The position numbers were made by a program, and so were the translations under genes. A model generated the notes under the pieces. That model searched no databases. It had not been told where the DNA came from and saw only the letters and a list, made by a program, of their open reading frames with translations. A DNA stretch of 64,000 nt from Flavobacterium aerium (GTDB lineage Bacteria > Bacteroidota > Bacteroidia > Flavobacteriales > Flavobacteriaceae): assembly GCF_030766725.1 (NCBI RefSeq), contig NZ_JARQWR010000005.1, positions 248,001 through 312,000 of the forward strand. Reading direction: 5' to 3'. Shown piece by piece: positions 55,665 to 63,907 of the stretch. Positions within the stretch are counted from its first letter, which is position 1; every line of letters begins with the position of its first letter.

Positions 55665-56174
55665 TATTCCTTTTTTGTTTGATATAAGTGCACATTTCAT
55701 CTACTTCATAGGTTTTTCCTTTACTGATAATCGGTTGTTGAATTTTTCGAGCAATTGACACAATTCTTTTCAATAATGTTGTAGTTGAAATTCTTAATAA
55801 TCTTGCAGTACTTCTTATCCCTAAACCTTCTTTGGTAAACAAAATTATTTTTTGATTGAGATTCCTTTTGTATGCATTATAGCCATAGTCAGACTGTTGT
55901 CTCTTTTGACAAACACAACATTTATAACGTTGATTTCCGTTAGTTTGAAATCCATTCTTTATGCATTTACCATTGCAAAAATTACATTTTATTTTCATGA
56001 CCTAATTTGATACACTAAGGTACAACAAAAGCATTTTAAGGCTTTTTAAAATATTAAAAACAGAAGAGACGACCAGGTGGTCGTCTCTTTTACTATTCAA
56101 AAATTACAAATTTATATTCTCTTTCAGTTAGTTAAATTGCTAATATGTAAAAACACCTAATCTGATACACTACC
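55665..56174 (-). mobile_element. Truncated IS1-like element, copy A
   Basis: The outer end carries the terminal repeat ACCTAATCTGATACACTACC (56155-56174). Inside lie a 12-bp hairpin (56064-56089), a second direct copy of the end (56000-56020) and the transposase start at 55998. The transposase keeps about 110 residues: two CxxC pairs (CNFCNGKC and CCVCQK) and an HTH (GLGIRSTARLLRIS), typical of IS1 InsA-like heads. It ends after VDEMCTYI, exactly where the lipoprotein copy begins, so the 3' part with the rest of the catalytic domain and the other end is lost. The coding frame runs on to 55597 through the next gene. Confidence 0.8.
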
Positions 56175-56228
56175 GATTAAAGAAATTAGATTTGACTATA
56201 AATAGCTTTTTACTATTACTAGAAAAAC

Positions 56229-56272
56229 AAAAAAACCTAACACCCAGATTATGTCATCCGTATGTTAGGTTT
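56229..56272 (-). terminator. Terminator of the PH-like membrane protein gene
   Basis: A 10-bp stem AAACCTAACA / TGTTAGGTTT with a 20-nt loop, followed by a T run on the minus strand. Confidence 0.75.
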
Positions 56273-56312
56273 GATTTATTGTGATTCAGGAATAGTTGGT
56301 GATCCTAATTCG

Positions 56313-56795
56313 TTATGCATTGGTTTTACGTTTCAGAATTTCGGAACCAACATTGAGATTTATTTCTGTAATTAATTGATTATAATTTTTAAAATACAAT
56401 GGAGATACAATCAATTTTCTGTCATTTTCTAAGTTATATACATGTCTATAATAGCCAGGCGTGATTTGACCAACCTCAGTACTATAAGAACCCTTAACGA
56501 ATTCTTTTTCTGAACTTTTGATAGATTCATAAGAAATGCTTTTTATTTTTCGTGTTAGGAAATTTATTTTTGTAATTGTTTTTTCTTCAATTATTAGCTT
56601 ATAAATTGTATTTAAATTGTAAAAAAAAACTATACAACCAAGTATTAAAAGAAAAACAATAGGATTACTAACATCTGCATCTTTTTTATAATAAATCTTG
56701 ACATCTAAAAGCAACATAGCTAACCCAATGCAAATAATTGGCATAAGAACCTTCCTAAAAAGGTAAAGTTTTTCAAATTTTGAGACTACTATCAT
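56313..56795 (-). CDS. Membrane protein of unknown function, immunity-array member
   Basis: 160 residues with two membrane helices (about 17-30 and 45-60) and a cytoplasmic domain of about 100 residues that starts IEEKTITKINFLTRKI and resembles bacterial PH-like domains. The gene is 3 nt after the MORN lipoprotein stop on the same strand, so the pair is co-transcribed. The role is inferred from position only. Confidence 0.65.
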   Translation of the reverse strand: MIVVSKFEKLYLFRKVLMPIICIGLAMLLLDVKIYYKKDADVSNPIVFLLILGCIVFFYNLNTIYKLIIEEKTITKINFLTRKIKSISYESIKSSEKEFVKGSYSTEVGQITPGYYRHVYNLENDRKLIVSPLYFKNYNQLITEINLNVGSEILKRKTNA

Positions 56796-56798
56796 TTT

Positions 56799-57566
56799 TT
56801 ATTTTACATTAACATCGAAAGAAACTGTATCATTCTTTACAGGCGTAACTTTATCTTCAAATGTATATTGTGTAATAGCTTTGATTCTATTAAGACCTTT
56901 TTTAGTTAATACTTCTTCAACAATTATTCTTGTTGGTGCTTCTTTAGTAATAGTTCGTTTTACTTTTGAATTATCAATCCCTTCAGCTTCTATTTTAAAG
57001 GTTCTTTTGGCATAAGGGATATTGGCTAATACATAATCATATTTTATAACATCACCCACTTTTAAAACATTTCCAGTTTTTATTTCAGTTTGCTTTTTAT
57101 TATCAAGTTTATATTGACCAATTGGTAAAATTGAATAGCCATCATATTTTTTTACTATTTTGTCATTAAACTTAATGATAAAAGATGTTCTTCCTAAACT
57201 ATCACACATGATATATTTTTCAATTAAACCATTTTGATTGTAATAGGTACATTCTAAATTAACTTTACTATTTTTTCTATAGAATACTGATTCTATTTTG
57301 CCATTATCATAATAATACGAACATATCCCATTTGGTTCATTTTTTACAAATTGTCCTTCTGAAATTTTGATTCCTTTTTCATTATATTGAATAAATTTTC
57401 CTTGTAAAATGGTATCGCCCCAACTAATAATATATTCATTCGTTCCTATCAGTTTTCCTGATGGGCTGTATTCTTCTAAGATACGTACTTTTTGGTCTTT
57501 GCAATAAAAGAACAAGATTATTAACCCCAGTATTGCAACAATTGCTATTATATATTTATTCTTCAT
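56799..57566 (-). CDS. MORN-repeat (YwqK-like) lipoprotein
   Basis: 255 residues from the ATG at 57566, with a lipobox-like FFYC (Cys22). MORN-variant repeats appear as GKFIQYNEKGIKISEGQF and SYYYDNGKIES, the pattern of YwqK-family antitoxins (PF07661-like). A C-terminal beta-rich domain follows. Related proteins accompany toxin genes, so an immunity role is likely. It directly follows IS1-like copy B on the same strand. A truncated copy lies at 55500-55664. Confidence 0.7.
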   Translation of the reverse strand: MKNKYIIAIVAILGLIILFFYCKDQKVRILEEYSPSGKLIGTNEYIISWGDTILQGKFIQYNEKGIKISEGQFVKNEPNGICSYYYDNGKIESVFYRKNSKVNLECTYYNQNGLIEKYIMCDSLGRTSFIIKFNDKIVKKYDGYSILPIGQYKLDNKKQTEIKTGNVLKVGDVIKYDYVLANIPYAKRTFKIEAEGIDNSKVKRTITKEAPTRIIVEEVLTKKGLNRIKAITQYTFEDKVTPVKNDTVSFDVNVK

Positions 57567-58077
57567 TATTTCTTTTTTGATTGATATAAGTGCACATTTC
57601 ATCTACTTCATAGGTTTTTCCTTTACTGATAATCGGTTGTTGAATTTTTCGAGCAATTGACACAATTCTTTTCAATAATGTTGTAGTTGAAATTCTTAAT
57701 AATCTTGCAGTACTTCTTATCCCTAAACCTTCTTTGGTAAACAAAATTATTTTTTGATTGAGATTCCTTTTGTATGCATTATAGCCATAGTCAGACTGTT
57801 GTCTCTTTTGACAAACACAACATTTATAACGTTGATTTCCGTTAGTTTGAAATCCATTCTTTATGCATTTACCATTGCAAAAATTACATTTTATTTTCAT
57901 GACCTAATTTGATACACTAAGGTACAACAAAAGCATTTTAAGGCTTTTTAAAATATTAAAAAACAGAAGAGACGACCACCTGGTCGTCTCTTTTACTATT
58001 CAAAAATTACAAATTTATATTCTCTTTCAGTTAGTTAAATGGCTAATATGTAAAAACACCTAATCTGATACACTACC
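57567..58077 (-). mobile_element. Truncated IS1-like element, copy B
   Basis: Nearly identical to copy A across its full length of about 511 nt: the same outer end ACCTAATCTGATACACTACC (58058-58077), hairpin (57967-57992), inner repeat (57902-57922), transposase start (57900) and the same truncation just before the next gene. Differences seen are few (about six), including a hairpin centre of CC where copy A has GG. The 114-residue transposase head has the same zinc-finger and HTH. It is a duplicated unit with the following MORN lipoprotein gene. Confidence 0.8.
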
Positions 58078-58088
58078 CATCTGAAGTA

Positions 58089-58970
58089 TTACCTATCTCT
58101 CACAAAAATCGTTTTTTCAAAATATACCTTTCTTTCACCATTAATAATACTATCTCTCTTTGTAGGCTCACGTTTAAAAGATTCTATCATATAGCCTCTT
58201 AATTTTTTTATTCCAGGTTTATCAAACCATCTCCCAAAAACAACAACATAATTTGGATTAGCTTTAGGGAAACCAATTCTATTTACTTTATCCGTATTTA
58301 AATTATAAAATGTATCTAATTTTACTTCTTTAATATTTGAAAAAGAAGAATTGAAATTATTTTTTTCTTTTGCCAAAACCATTATGATTTGTGAATTGTA
58401 TTTCCTTAATAATGGGCTATTACATATGACTGATGCAGCAAATGGATCATTAATTTTTATTGTATCTTTTGAAAAAAAATTAAAATCGATCATACTTGAA
58501 TTTCTGAAAGCAAGTGTATCATTTGCAAATTCTTTTTGGTTATATCTATTAAACTTATTTGCATACCATAATGTATCTCCTTTTTTATCGATATACCATT
58601 GTCTATTTAGGACAAAATTATTTTCAATAATAAAGTACTCCCTGATTTCACTTAAATAGCCTTCTTTAGTATATCTATACCAATTTCCAAATTTCCTTTG
58701 CTTTAAATCTTGTAATCCTTTTTTGTAAATTTTTCTGTTTTTATAGAAATAAACTATGCTATCATATTGTTTTTTTTTAAAAATAATTCTATATATTGAT
58801 TTATTTAATGTATCATAATACATTATATGTTTTGATAAATAACCATTATTATTATATTTCTTTAGGGACTTAATATTTGATGATGAATAATATTCTACCT
58901 CATTTTCTTTTTCATTTTTAGTACAAGAGTATATAATGACAATAATTACTATAATAATATATTTTTTCAT
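58089..58970 (-). CDS. Lipoprotein, candidate immunity protein of Rhs tip A
   Basis: 293 residues with a signal and lipobox IIYSC (Cys16). MORN-like patterns occur in the N-terminal half (SNIKSLKKYNNNGYL, then GNWYRYTKEGYLSEI), followed by a beta-rich domain. The ATG lies directly after the stop codon of the Rhs tip (no gap), as in toxin-immunity pairs. A lipidated immunity protein implies the toxin acts outside the cytoplasm. No family name is certain. Confidence 0.68.
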   Translation of the reverse strand: MKKYIIIVIIVIIYSCTKNEKENEVEYYSSSNIKSLKKYNNNGYLSKHIMYYDTLNKSIYRIIFKKKQYDSIVYFYKNRKIYKKGLQDLKQRKFGNWYRYTKEGYLSEIREYFIIENNFVLNRQWYIDKKGDTLWYANKFNRYNQKEFANDTLAFRNSSMIDFNFFSKDTIKINDPFAASVICNSPLLRKYNSQIIMVLAKEKNNFNSSFSNIKEVKLDTFYNLNTDKVNRIGFPKANPNYVVVFGRWFDKPGIKKLRGYMIESFKREPTKRDSIINGERKVYFEKTIFVRDR

Positions 58971-59999
58971 TTAGTTAGGTCTTATTATTGTTACTTTAGT
59001 TTTTCCATTATGTCTTTGAGATTCTGAAGTTGAATCTATTTTTGCTTGAGATTCTGATATTGGTTGATTATTAATTGATGTTGCCCCACTTGGGTATTTG
59101 GTTAATACATAATTTACTTTTGGTTCAAAAACGGAATCTTTTACATTTTTTTGTTTTGGAACAGAACCAGCTCTAGCACTTGACACATTTTCTCCAGTGA
59201 AAGGAGTATTAGGAGTAAATAAATCTATAATTTTTAAATTCATAACGATGGATGGACCAATAATTTGACTACCAAAATCTAAGAGAGTTCCATAATCTCC
59301 ATTATCTGCTTGAATTGAACCTGACCCTCTATCTCCATTTGCTAAAACACCGCTTCCTGCTGTAACATCACCGCCATTTCCAAAAATTCTTATACCATCA
59401 GTAGTTATTATATTATTTTTACTTTCACCTGAAACTTCAACAGTATTTAAATTTATTGAGCCAGTTTTTATTTCAGTTCCTGCACTTACATTATTTATAT
59501 TATTATCATAAAGTTGCTTTTGTGCCTCCATTATTGAAATGCCTTGATGTTCGGCTAAAGTCTGTGCACTATCCCCAAAATCTGCAACTAAATTACCATT
59601 TTCATTTGGATGCCAATCTTCTGCCATCATTCCATCTGGATCAATAAAGTAAACAGGGTTATTCAAAGCATAAGTGTAAGGGCTGAATCTTCTACTTTTC
59701 TCCGCTAGTGGGTCAATATTGTTTCTTCTGCCCGTTGCTGGGTCGTAAAGCATCGCTCCATAATCGTACAGGTTCAATCCTAATTCCTCCTGTAACTCTT
59801 TCCCATTGTATTTATAATTATATAGAGAAGGAACGAGGTTGTTAAAGGCGACCGGAAGCAATGCCGGCATATTGTTGGCATTACTTTGCCACAGGATCAA
59901 CGTATTATTATAATTGGTATGCTTTAATCCAAAAGGGTAATAATTGTTTTCCTCCAGTATGGTAAGAACGTGTGTTTGCGAATCCAAGCCATAACTCAA
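58971..59999 (-). CDS. Orphan Rhs C-terminal tip A
   Basis: 342 residues, no ATG: the frame is open from a TAA at 60027-60029 and the first codon offered is TTG. The N-terminal half is an Rhs core segment ([19 protein letters not shown] and [14 protein letters not shown]), and the rest is an effector region of about 210 residues with a LysM-like start ([14 protein letters not shown]) and no recognised toxin motif. Such start-less tips are silent cassettes that can recombine into a full-length rhs gene. Its first 230 nt are nearly identical to tip B. The stop codon abuts the immunity lipoprotein. Confidence 0.78.
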   Translation of the reverse strand: MSYGLDSQTHVLTILEENNYYPFGLKHTNYNNTLILWQSNANNMPALLPVAFNNLVPSLYNYKYNGKELQEELGLNLYDYGAMLYDPATGRRNNIDPLAEKSRRFSPYTYALNNPVYFIDPDGMMAEDWHPNENGNLVADFGDSAQTLAEHQGISIMEAQKQLYDNNINNVSAGTEIKTGSINLNTVEVSGESKNNIITTDGIRIFGNGGDVTAGSGVLANGDRGSGSIQADNGDYGTLLDFGSQIIGPSIVMNLKIIDLFTPNTPFTGENVSSARAGSVPKQKNVKDSVFEPKVNYVLTKYPSGATSINNQPISESQAKIDSTSESQRHNGKTKVTIIRPN

Positions 60000-60038
60000 T
60001 TTAGTTATAACTAATAATTGATGTGGTTAAAAAAAAAC
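59756..60038 (-). repeat. Rhs homology segment, copy 1
   Basis: Near-identical to 62311-62593 (the last about 230 nt differ at only a handful of bases). It encodes the Rhs core start ([20 protein letters not shown]) and a TAA upstream. The pair is the likely substrate for tip exchange by homologous recombination. Confidence 0.85.
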
Positions 60039-60085
60039 ATTTCTGAATGAAGTGGTTGAGTTATAAATATGGATAACTATTTATA

Positions 60086-60727
60086 TTATTCTATGGTTTC
60101 ATCAAGCCAGACATCTTCGATATCTCTATCAATAAAGAATCTATACCCATTGTCTAATGCCAAATATTGTATTAAATCGGGTCTTTTAGAATTTAATTCG
60201 GGTAATTCAATCTGCTTTAAAGAATTGATATCATCATTGTATAAATCTGTAGTAATCCACCAGCCTGACATATGTTTTGGTGATTCATACCGAATGGCTT
60301 CAACTGGATTTCCTTCTAAAACACCATCTGAAATAACAATTTTCTGATTAATTATTGGGAAAACAAATTTTGAAGAATATTTTTCGCAAACTTTAATTTG
60401 ATTCTTTTGTATTTCTAATGAGAATTCAGCACCTTCAATACATCCGACTAAATTAGTCGGGTCCAATTCATGAATCTCTAAAAAATTATCTTTAGAATAA
60501 ACGAATTTAAGAACCCATGAATTGAATGATATAGTTTGATTTGGAATTATTATAGCATTTTCTTGTATAATATAATCAATAACGTATTTTAATACGTAAA
60601 TGTAATCTGCTTCACTATGTTTTCCTTTTTTTAGTTTTAATTCAAAGTCAACATTATTATTCACTCCTTGAGTAATATAAAATGAATCAATGAATTTTAT
60701 TACTTTTTCTTTGAAAATTTCTATCAT
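60086..60727 (-). CDS. DUF2185/Imm33-like immunity protein
   Basis: 213 residues, cytoplasmic. The C-terminal third reads like the DUF2185 (Imm33) domain: SGWWITTDLYNDDINSLK, then RPDLIQYLALDNGYRFF. The N-terminal part is unassigned. It lies between tip A and the lipoprotein of tip B without a directly adjoining toxin, so it may be a displaced immunity gene. The first codons, MIEIF, and the upstream 100 nt recur before the metzincin remnant at 63353. Confidence 0.62.
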   Translation of the reverse strand: MIEIFKEKVIKFIDSFYITQGVNNNVDFELKLKKGKHSEADYIYVLKYVIDYIIQENAIIIPNQTISFNSWVLKFVYSKDNFLEIHELDPTNLVGCIEGAEFSLEIQKNQIKVCEKYSSKFVFPIINQKIVISDGVLEGNPVEAIRYESPKHMSGWWITTDLYNDDINSLKQIELPELNSKRPDLIQYLALDNGYRFFIDRDIEDVWLDETIE

Positions 60728-60815
60728 AATTGTTGTCTAGGTACATAGTTAACGATTTCTCATATTGTGATAAAAAATAGCAAGATATTCTTGCCGCTTA
60801 TATTGATTCCAAGTA
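60713..60815 (-). repeat. Repeat: terminator plus start segment, copy 1
   Basis: About 80 % similar by eye to 63338-63445. It contains a hairpin (GCAAG / CTTGC, 60780-60794) with a T run on the minus strand that can end the gene at 60843, followed by the start codons of the 60086-60727 gene. Confidence 0.65.
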
Positions 60816-60842
60816 TGCTTGAGTTTTTGTTAGTTTTTTAAA

Positions 60843-61586
60843 TTATTGTTTCCATATTTCTCCTTGCCATAATAACTCATTCTTATTTTTGACATAAATT
60901 AATTCTTGATTGTAAGACTCAAATTCAAAAAAACATCTGTCAAAATTAGGTAAACTAATAGTAAAAAAGTTAAACTTTTCGGTGTCTATATGTTCCTCAA
61001 AAATTTTAAACAATATCCTACTCTTGTATAGTTCTGTCCCTGATACATCAGCATTAAGATTAAAATTGATTTGGTTCATTGTGAATTTCCTATCCGACAA
61101 ATACTTTGATTTGGATAACACGATATATGTTTTGTCAGTTGTAATAGCCTTACTATTATTGTGATTGAAAATAAAATCCAATTTTACAGGATGGAAATCA
61201 TCGGGGAAAATTATTTTGATATACAAACTATCTTGTGAAAATTTATTTTCTTTTTTGATTTTATATTCAAAGCCCTTTTGCTTTGTATAATAATCTTCGC
61301 TTGTAATCTGTATCATATTTTCCGCTATAACCGACCATGTTCCTTTGGAAGCATAATTACATTGTTCTATTACGGGGGAAAACGTTACGATAGCTTTATT
61401 TAAAGTATATGTTCCATCTTTGTTAATTTCTAAATTTGAATAGTTTTTATTATCTGATAATGCTTGATATTTTGAACTACTTTTCAAAATATAGGTTCCT
61501 GTTAACTCTTCATTTTGTGTTTTTTGATCTTTTATCGAAACACAACTAATTGATAGGAATAATGGTATTAATAATAATTTTCTCAT
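60843..61586 (-). CDS. Lipoprotein, candidate immunity protein of the HEIRH tip
   Basis: 247 residues with a lipobox LSISC (Cys15). The mature protein is polar and beta-rich, including TWSVIAENMIQITSEDYY, and has no recognised domain. The ATG overlaps the last codon and stop of the Rhs tip B by 4 nt (ATGA), the tightest possible coupling, so it is the most likely immunity protein of that metallopeptidase-like toxin. The lipid anchor places it in the periplasm or outer membrane. Confidence 0.72.
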   Translation of the reverse strand: MRKLLLIPLFLSISCVSIKDQKTQNEELTGTYILKSSSKYQALSDNKNYSNLEINKDGTYTLNKAIVTFSPVIEQCNYASKGTWSVIAENMIQITSEDYYTKQKGFEYKIKKENKFSQDSLYIKIIFPDDFHPVKLDFIFNHNNSKAITTDKTYIVLSKSKYLSDRKFTMNQINFNLNADVSGTELYKSRILFKIFEEHIDTEKFNFFTISLPNFDRCFFEFESYNQELIYVKNKNELLWQGEIWKQ

Positions 61587-62554
61587 TTTTTTTTCTTTTC
61601 TTCCAAATCTTCATAAACTTTTTTTCCGTTTTCTATTTTGATTTGCATTAGTGATTTTTCATTTATATCTTTTAAAGAACCTGCTCCTATAGGATATGAA
61701 CCATCAAACGAGTATTGCGTTTGATAAGCGTTTACTTCATTATTTCTTCCTCCTTGTAGTGTAGTTGCGGAGTTTAATAATCTGCCATTTTTACTAAAAT
61801 TAACTCCCCCTGCTTCAATAGACTGCCCTATGTGACGGATTTCGTGAATATGAAGTCCTGCATTACTACCTTCAATTTTGACAACACCATCAGCTCCTTT
61901 AACGACTCCATGAGTACCATCACTTGCACTTGGTCTTGTAAGTCTATAAGTTTCTGCCGCATTTCCAATTGCTTCAACATCAGTCAGAGATTGATTTAAT
62001 AATTTAACTTTTTCACTATTTTCCATAAGTTTGCCTTCAAGTTTAGCTAATTTTTTATCACTTAAACCTCCCTTATCAATTTGAGCCTGAATTTTTATAC
62101 TATTTTTTTCTGTGCTTTCAATTCTATTATTAATAGATCTATTTAATCTATCTGCTTGGGTAGGATCTTCCCAAATCATCCCTGTTGGGTCAGTGAACCG
62201 AATAGGATTATTTGTTACATATGCATAAGGTGATATTCCAACTTGTTTTGGATGGTTAGCCAACGGATCAGGTTGCCACCAACGTCCAATAGTAGGATCA
62301 TAATTACGCGCTCCATAATCATACACTCCAAGTCCTAATTCTTCTTGTAACTCTTTTCCATTGTATTTATAGTTATATAGGGAAGGAACGAGGTTGTTAA
62401 AGACGACCGGAAGCAATGCCGGCATATTATTGGCATTGCTTTGCCACAGGATCAACGTATTATTATAATTGGTATGTTTTAATCCAAAAGGATAATAATT
62501 GTTTTCCTCCAGTATGGTAAGAACGTGTGTTTGCGAATCCAAGCCATAACTCAA
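61583..62554 (-). CDS. Orphan Rhs tip B with zincin-like toxin domain
   Basis: 323 residues, starting at a TTG with a TAA just upstream, so it is a start-less cassette like tip A. Rhs core: GARNYDPTIGRWWQPDP and NPIRFTDPTGM. A charged helical segment (about 138-195) follows, then HEIRH (237-241) with E273 in NNEVNAY. That HExxH plus downstream Glu layout fits a zinc metallopeptidase toxin, though the toxin family is not named. It overlaps its immunity candidate by 4 nt. Release by Rhs auto-cleavage is expected only if the tip is joined to a full gene. Confidence 0.78.
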   Translation of the reverse strand: MSYGLDSQTHVLTILEENNYYPFGLKHTNYNNTLILWQSNANNMPALLPVVFNNLVPSLYNYKYNGKELQEELGLGVYDYGARNYDPTIGRWWQPDPLANHPKQVGISPYAYVTNNPIRFTDPTGMIWEDPTQADRLNRSINNRIESTEKNSIKIQAQIDKGGLSDKKLAKLEGKLMENSEKVKLLNQSLTDVEAIGNAAETYRLTRPSASDGTHGVVKGADGVVKIEGSNAGLHIHEIRHIGQSIEAGGVNFSKNGRLLNSATTLQGGRNNEVNAYQTQYSFDGSYPIGAGSLKDINEKSLMQIKIENGKKVYEDLEEKKKK

Positions 62555-62593
62555 TTTAGTTATAACTAATAATTGATGTGGTTAAAAAAAACC
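62311..62593 (-). repeat. Rhs homology segment, copy 2
   Basis: Partner of 59756-60038 (offset 2555 nt). The homology ends at the A run next to the terminator hairpin at 62588. Confidence 0.85.
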
Positions 62594-62614
62594 ACTTCAT
62601 GAAGAAGTGGTTTT
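62588..62614 (-). terminator. Terminator of the 62623 immunity gene
   Basis: An 11-bp stem AAAACCACTTC / GAAGTGGTTTT with a 5-nt loop and eight T on the minus strand, which run into the Rhs homology segment. Confidence 0.85.
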
Positions 62615-62622
62615 AATTGAAT

Positions 62623-63210
62623 TTATATTTTCTTTTTTATTTGACAGTTTTTTAATTTTGAAAAATGCTCAATTTTAAAAGGGACAATGTAGTCTTTTAT
62701 ATTCTTACATTCATAGATTTCATTAGGATAAAAGGAAATGTTTTCAATAGTGGTTAGTTTTATATTATATTTAATAAAAGAACCGTTTAATTTAATTCCT
62801 TTAATTGATATTTTTTCTCCGCTTTTTAAATAAAAATCTAAGATATTTTTTTTTGAAAGTTTTTTAATACTTCCATTTAATTTCCCAATGAATATTAGGT
62901 CTTCTTTTGAATCTATTTTTATAGAATTACAATTTTTAAAATAATAGGCTCTATTTGTTATAAATGAAGGAACAAAATAATTATGATGATATAAATCATC
63001 AATAAACTTTTTTAGTGATTCGTTGCAATAATTAGAAAAATTAATATTTTTTCCAATTACATTAAAAAATAAAGGTTCAACATTATCTGTGAAAATGGTA
63101 ATTTCGAAATATTCGAAATCTTCATTAATAATAGAACATTCGTTCTTTTCTTGAGAATAACTATTTATGAAAAAACATAAAATAATTAAAATTGTACTAT
63201 AAGTTTTCAT
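62623..63210 (-). CDS. Exported protein, candidate immunity for the metzincin remnant
   Basis: 195 residues with a signal peptide (about 1-19, ending INSYS). The mature part is polar and beta-rich, with several Cys (ECSIINED, NYCNESL, YYFKNCNS). The ATG overlaps the stop of the metzincin remnant by 1 nt (TAATG). No family is recognised; immunity is inferred from coupling and export. A strong terminator follows. Confidence 0.65.
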   Translation of the reverse strand: MKTYSTILIILCFFINSYSQEKNECSIINEDFEYFEITIFTDNVEPLFFNVIGKNINFSNYCNESLKKFIDDLYHHNYFVPSFITNRAYYFKNCNSIKIDSKEDLIFIGKLNGSIKKLSKKNILDFYLKSGEKISIKGIKLNGSFIKYNIKLTTIENISFYPNEIYECKNIKDYIVPFKIEHFSKLKNCQIKKKI

Positions 63211-63353
63211 TATTTTTTAGGTAAAAAATTATCGTTAGCAATTTGATTAATATCTTTTTGAGAAACATCTTTTGGGGGGTAATTCATAATTCCTTGATTT
63301 CCACCAGTTCCTTTTGGATGGGTAAGTCCTAAGGTATGGAAAATTTCTATCAT
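63210..63353 (-). pseudogene. C-terminal remnant of a metzincin toxin
   Basis: From the ATG at 63353 a 47-residue frame reads MIEIFHTLGLTHPKGTGG, later GIMNYPPKD, and ends DNFLPKK. IEIFHTLGLTH is HEIFHTLGLTH with the first His lost, the HExxHxxGxxH metzincin zinc motif, and GIMNY is a Met-turn. Everything upstream of the motif is missing, replaced by a repeat of the promoter and first codons of the gene at 60727. So it is a truncated toxin end whose immunity gene remains, overlapping by 1 nt. Confidence 0.72.
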
Positions 63354-63445
63354 AATTGTAGCCTAGATGCATAGTAAACGATTTCTGATATTGTGATAAA
63401 AAACGGCAAAATATTATTATACTTGCCGTTGATATTAACCCTGGG
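63338..63445 (-). repeat. Repeat: terminator plus start segment, copy 2
   Basis: Partner of 60713-60815. Its hairpin AACGGCAA / TTGCCGTT (63402-63430) with a T run ends the Imm53-like gene on the minus strand. Homology stops within GAAATTTTC, the IEIF codons, where the metzincin sequence begins. Confidence 0.65.
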
Positions 63446-63526
63446 TATCTTTTTTAGTATTGAATTAATTTAGTTATCATATAAAGTCAAAGCACATTGA
63501 TTTGGGAATAGTATTATTATAATGTG

Positions 63527-63850
63527 TTAATTCATATTGTTAAAAATAAATGAATTATCAATTTTTTTATTTTCAACAATTTGTTTGAAAATTAAAATCA
63601 TTAATTCCAGTTTTTTCGGATCTCCTGATGCAAAATATATATCATTTTCAATCTTATACCCAACCCAACTATTTTTTGAAATTTCTATTAATTCCCATTT
63701 CTGTGAGTACATTGTAACAGTAGTATTAGTCAAATCAATTTCAATGCTCCAACCAGGATTATCTAGAGTTTCAATTCTAATTCCATAATCATGTTCCCAA
63801 TCAGAATCACACTGACTCTGATACCAATCTTGTAACCAGTTTATTAGCAT
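63527..63850 (-). CDS. Imm53-like immunity protein
   Basis: 107 residues, cytoplasmic. It starts with LINWLQDWYQSQCDSDWEHD and continues YGIRIETLDNPGWSIEIDL, which matches what I recall of the Imm53 family of polymorphic-toxin immunity proteins. The terminator at 63402-63430 belongs to it. The partial toxin-like frame at the right edge ends 57 nt upstream and is the likely partner. Confidence 0.8.
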   Translation of the reverse strand: MLINWLQDWYQSQCDSDWEHDYGIRIETLDNPGWSIEIDLTNTTVTMYSQKWELIEISKNSWVGYKIENDIYFASGDPKKLELMILIFKQIVENKKIDNSFIFNNMN

Positions 63851-63907
63851 AATAATTTATTTATTTAGGCATGTCTACACCTGAGAACAAGTATTAATAT
63901 GAACAAT

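Noticed and set aside
63210..63353. Intact 47-residue gene
   Set aside because: The reading matches only the last part of a metzincin domain with the first zinc His lost, so it is a remnant and not a complete gene.
55500..63445. Direct repeats considered as a CRISPR array
   Set aside because: Repeats are long, few, widely spaced and encode IS or Rhs segments; there are no short regular repeat-spacer units.
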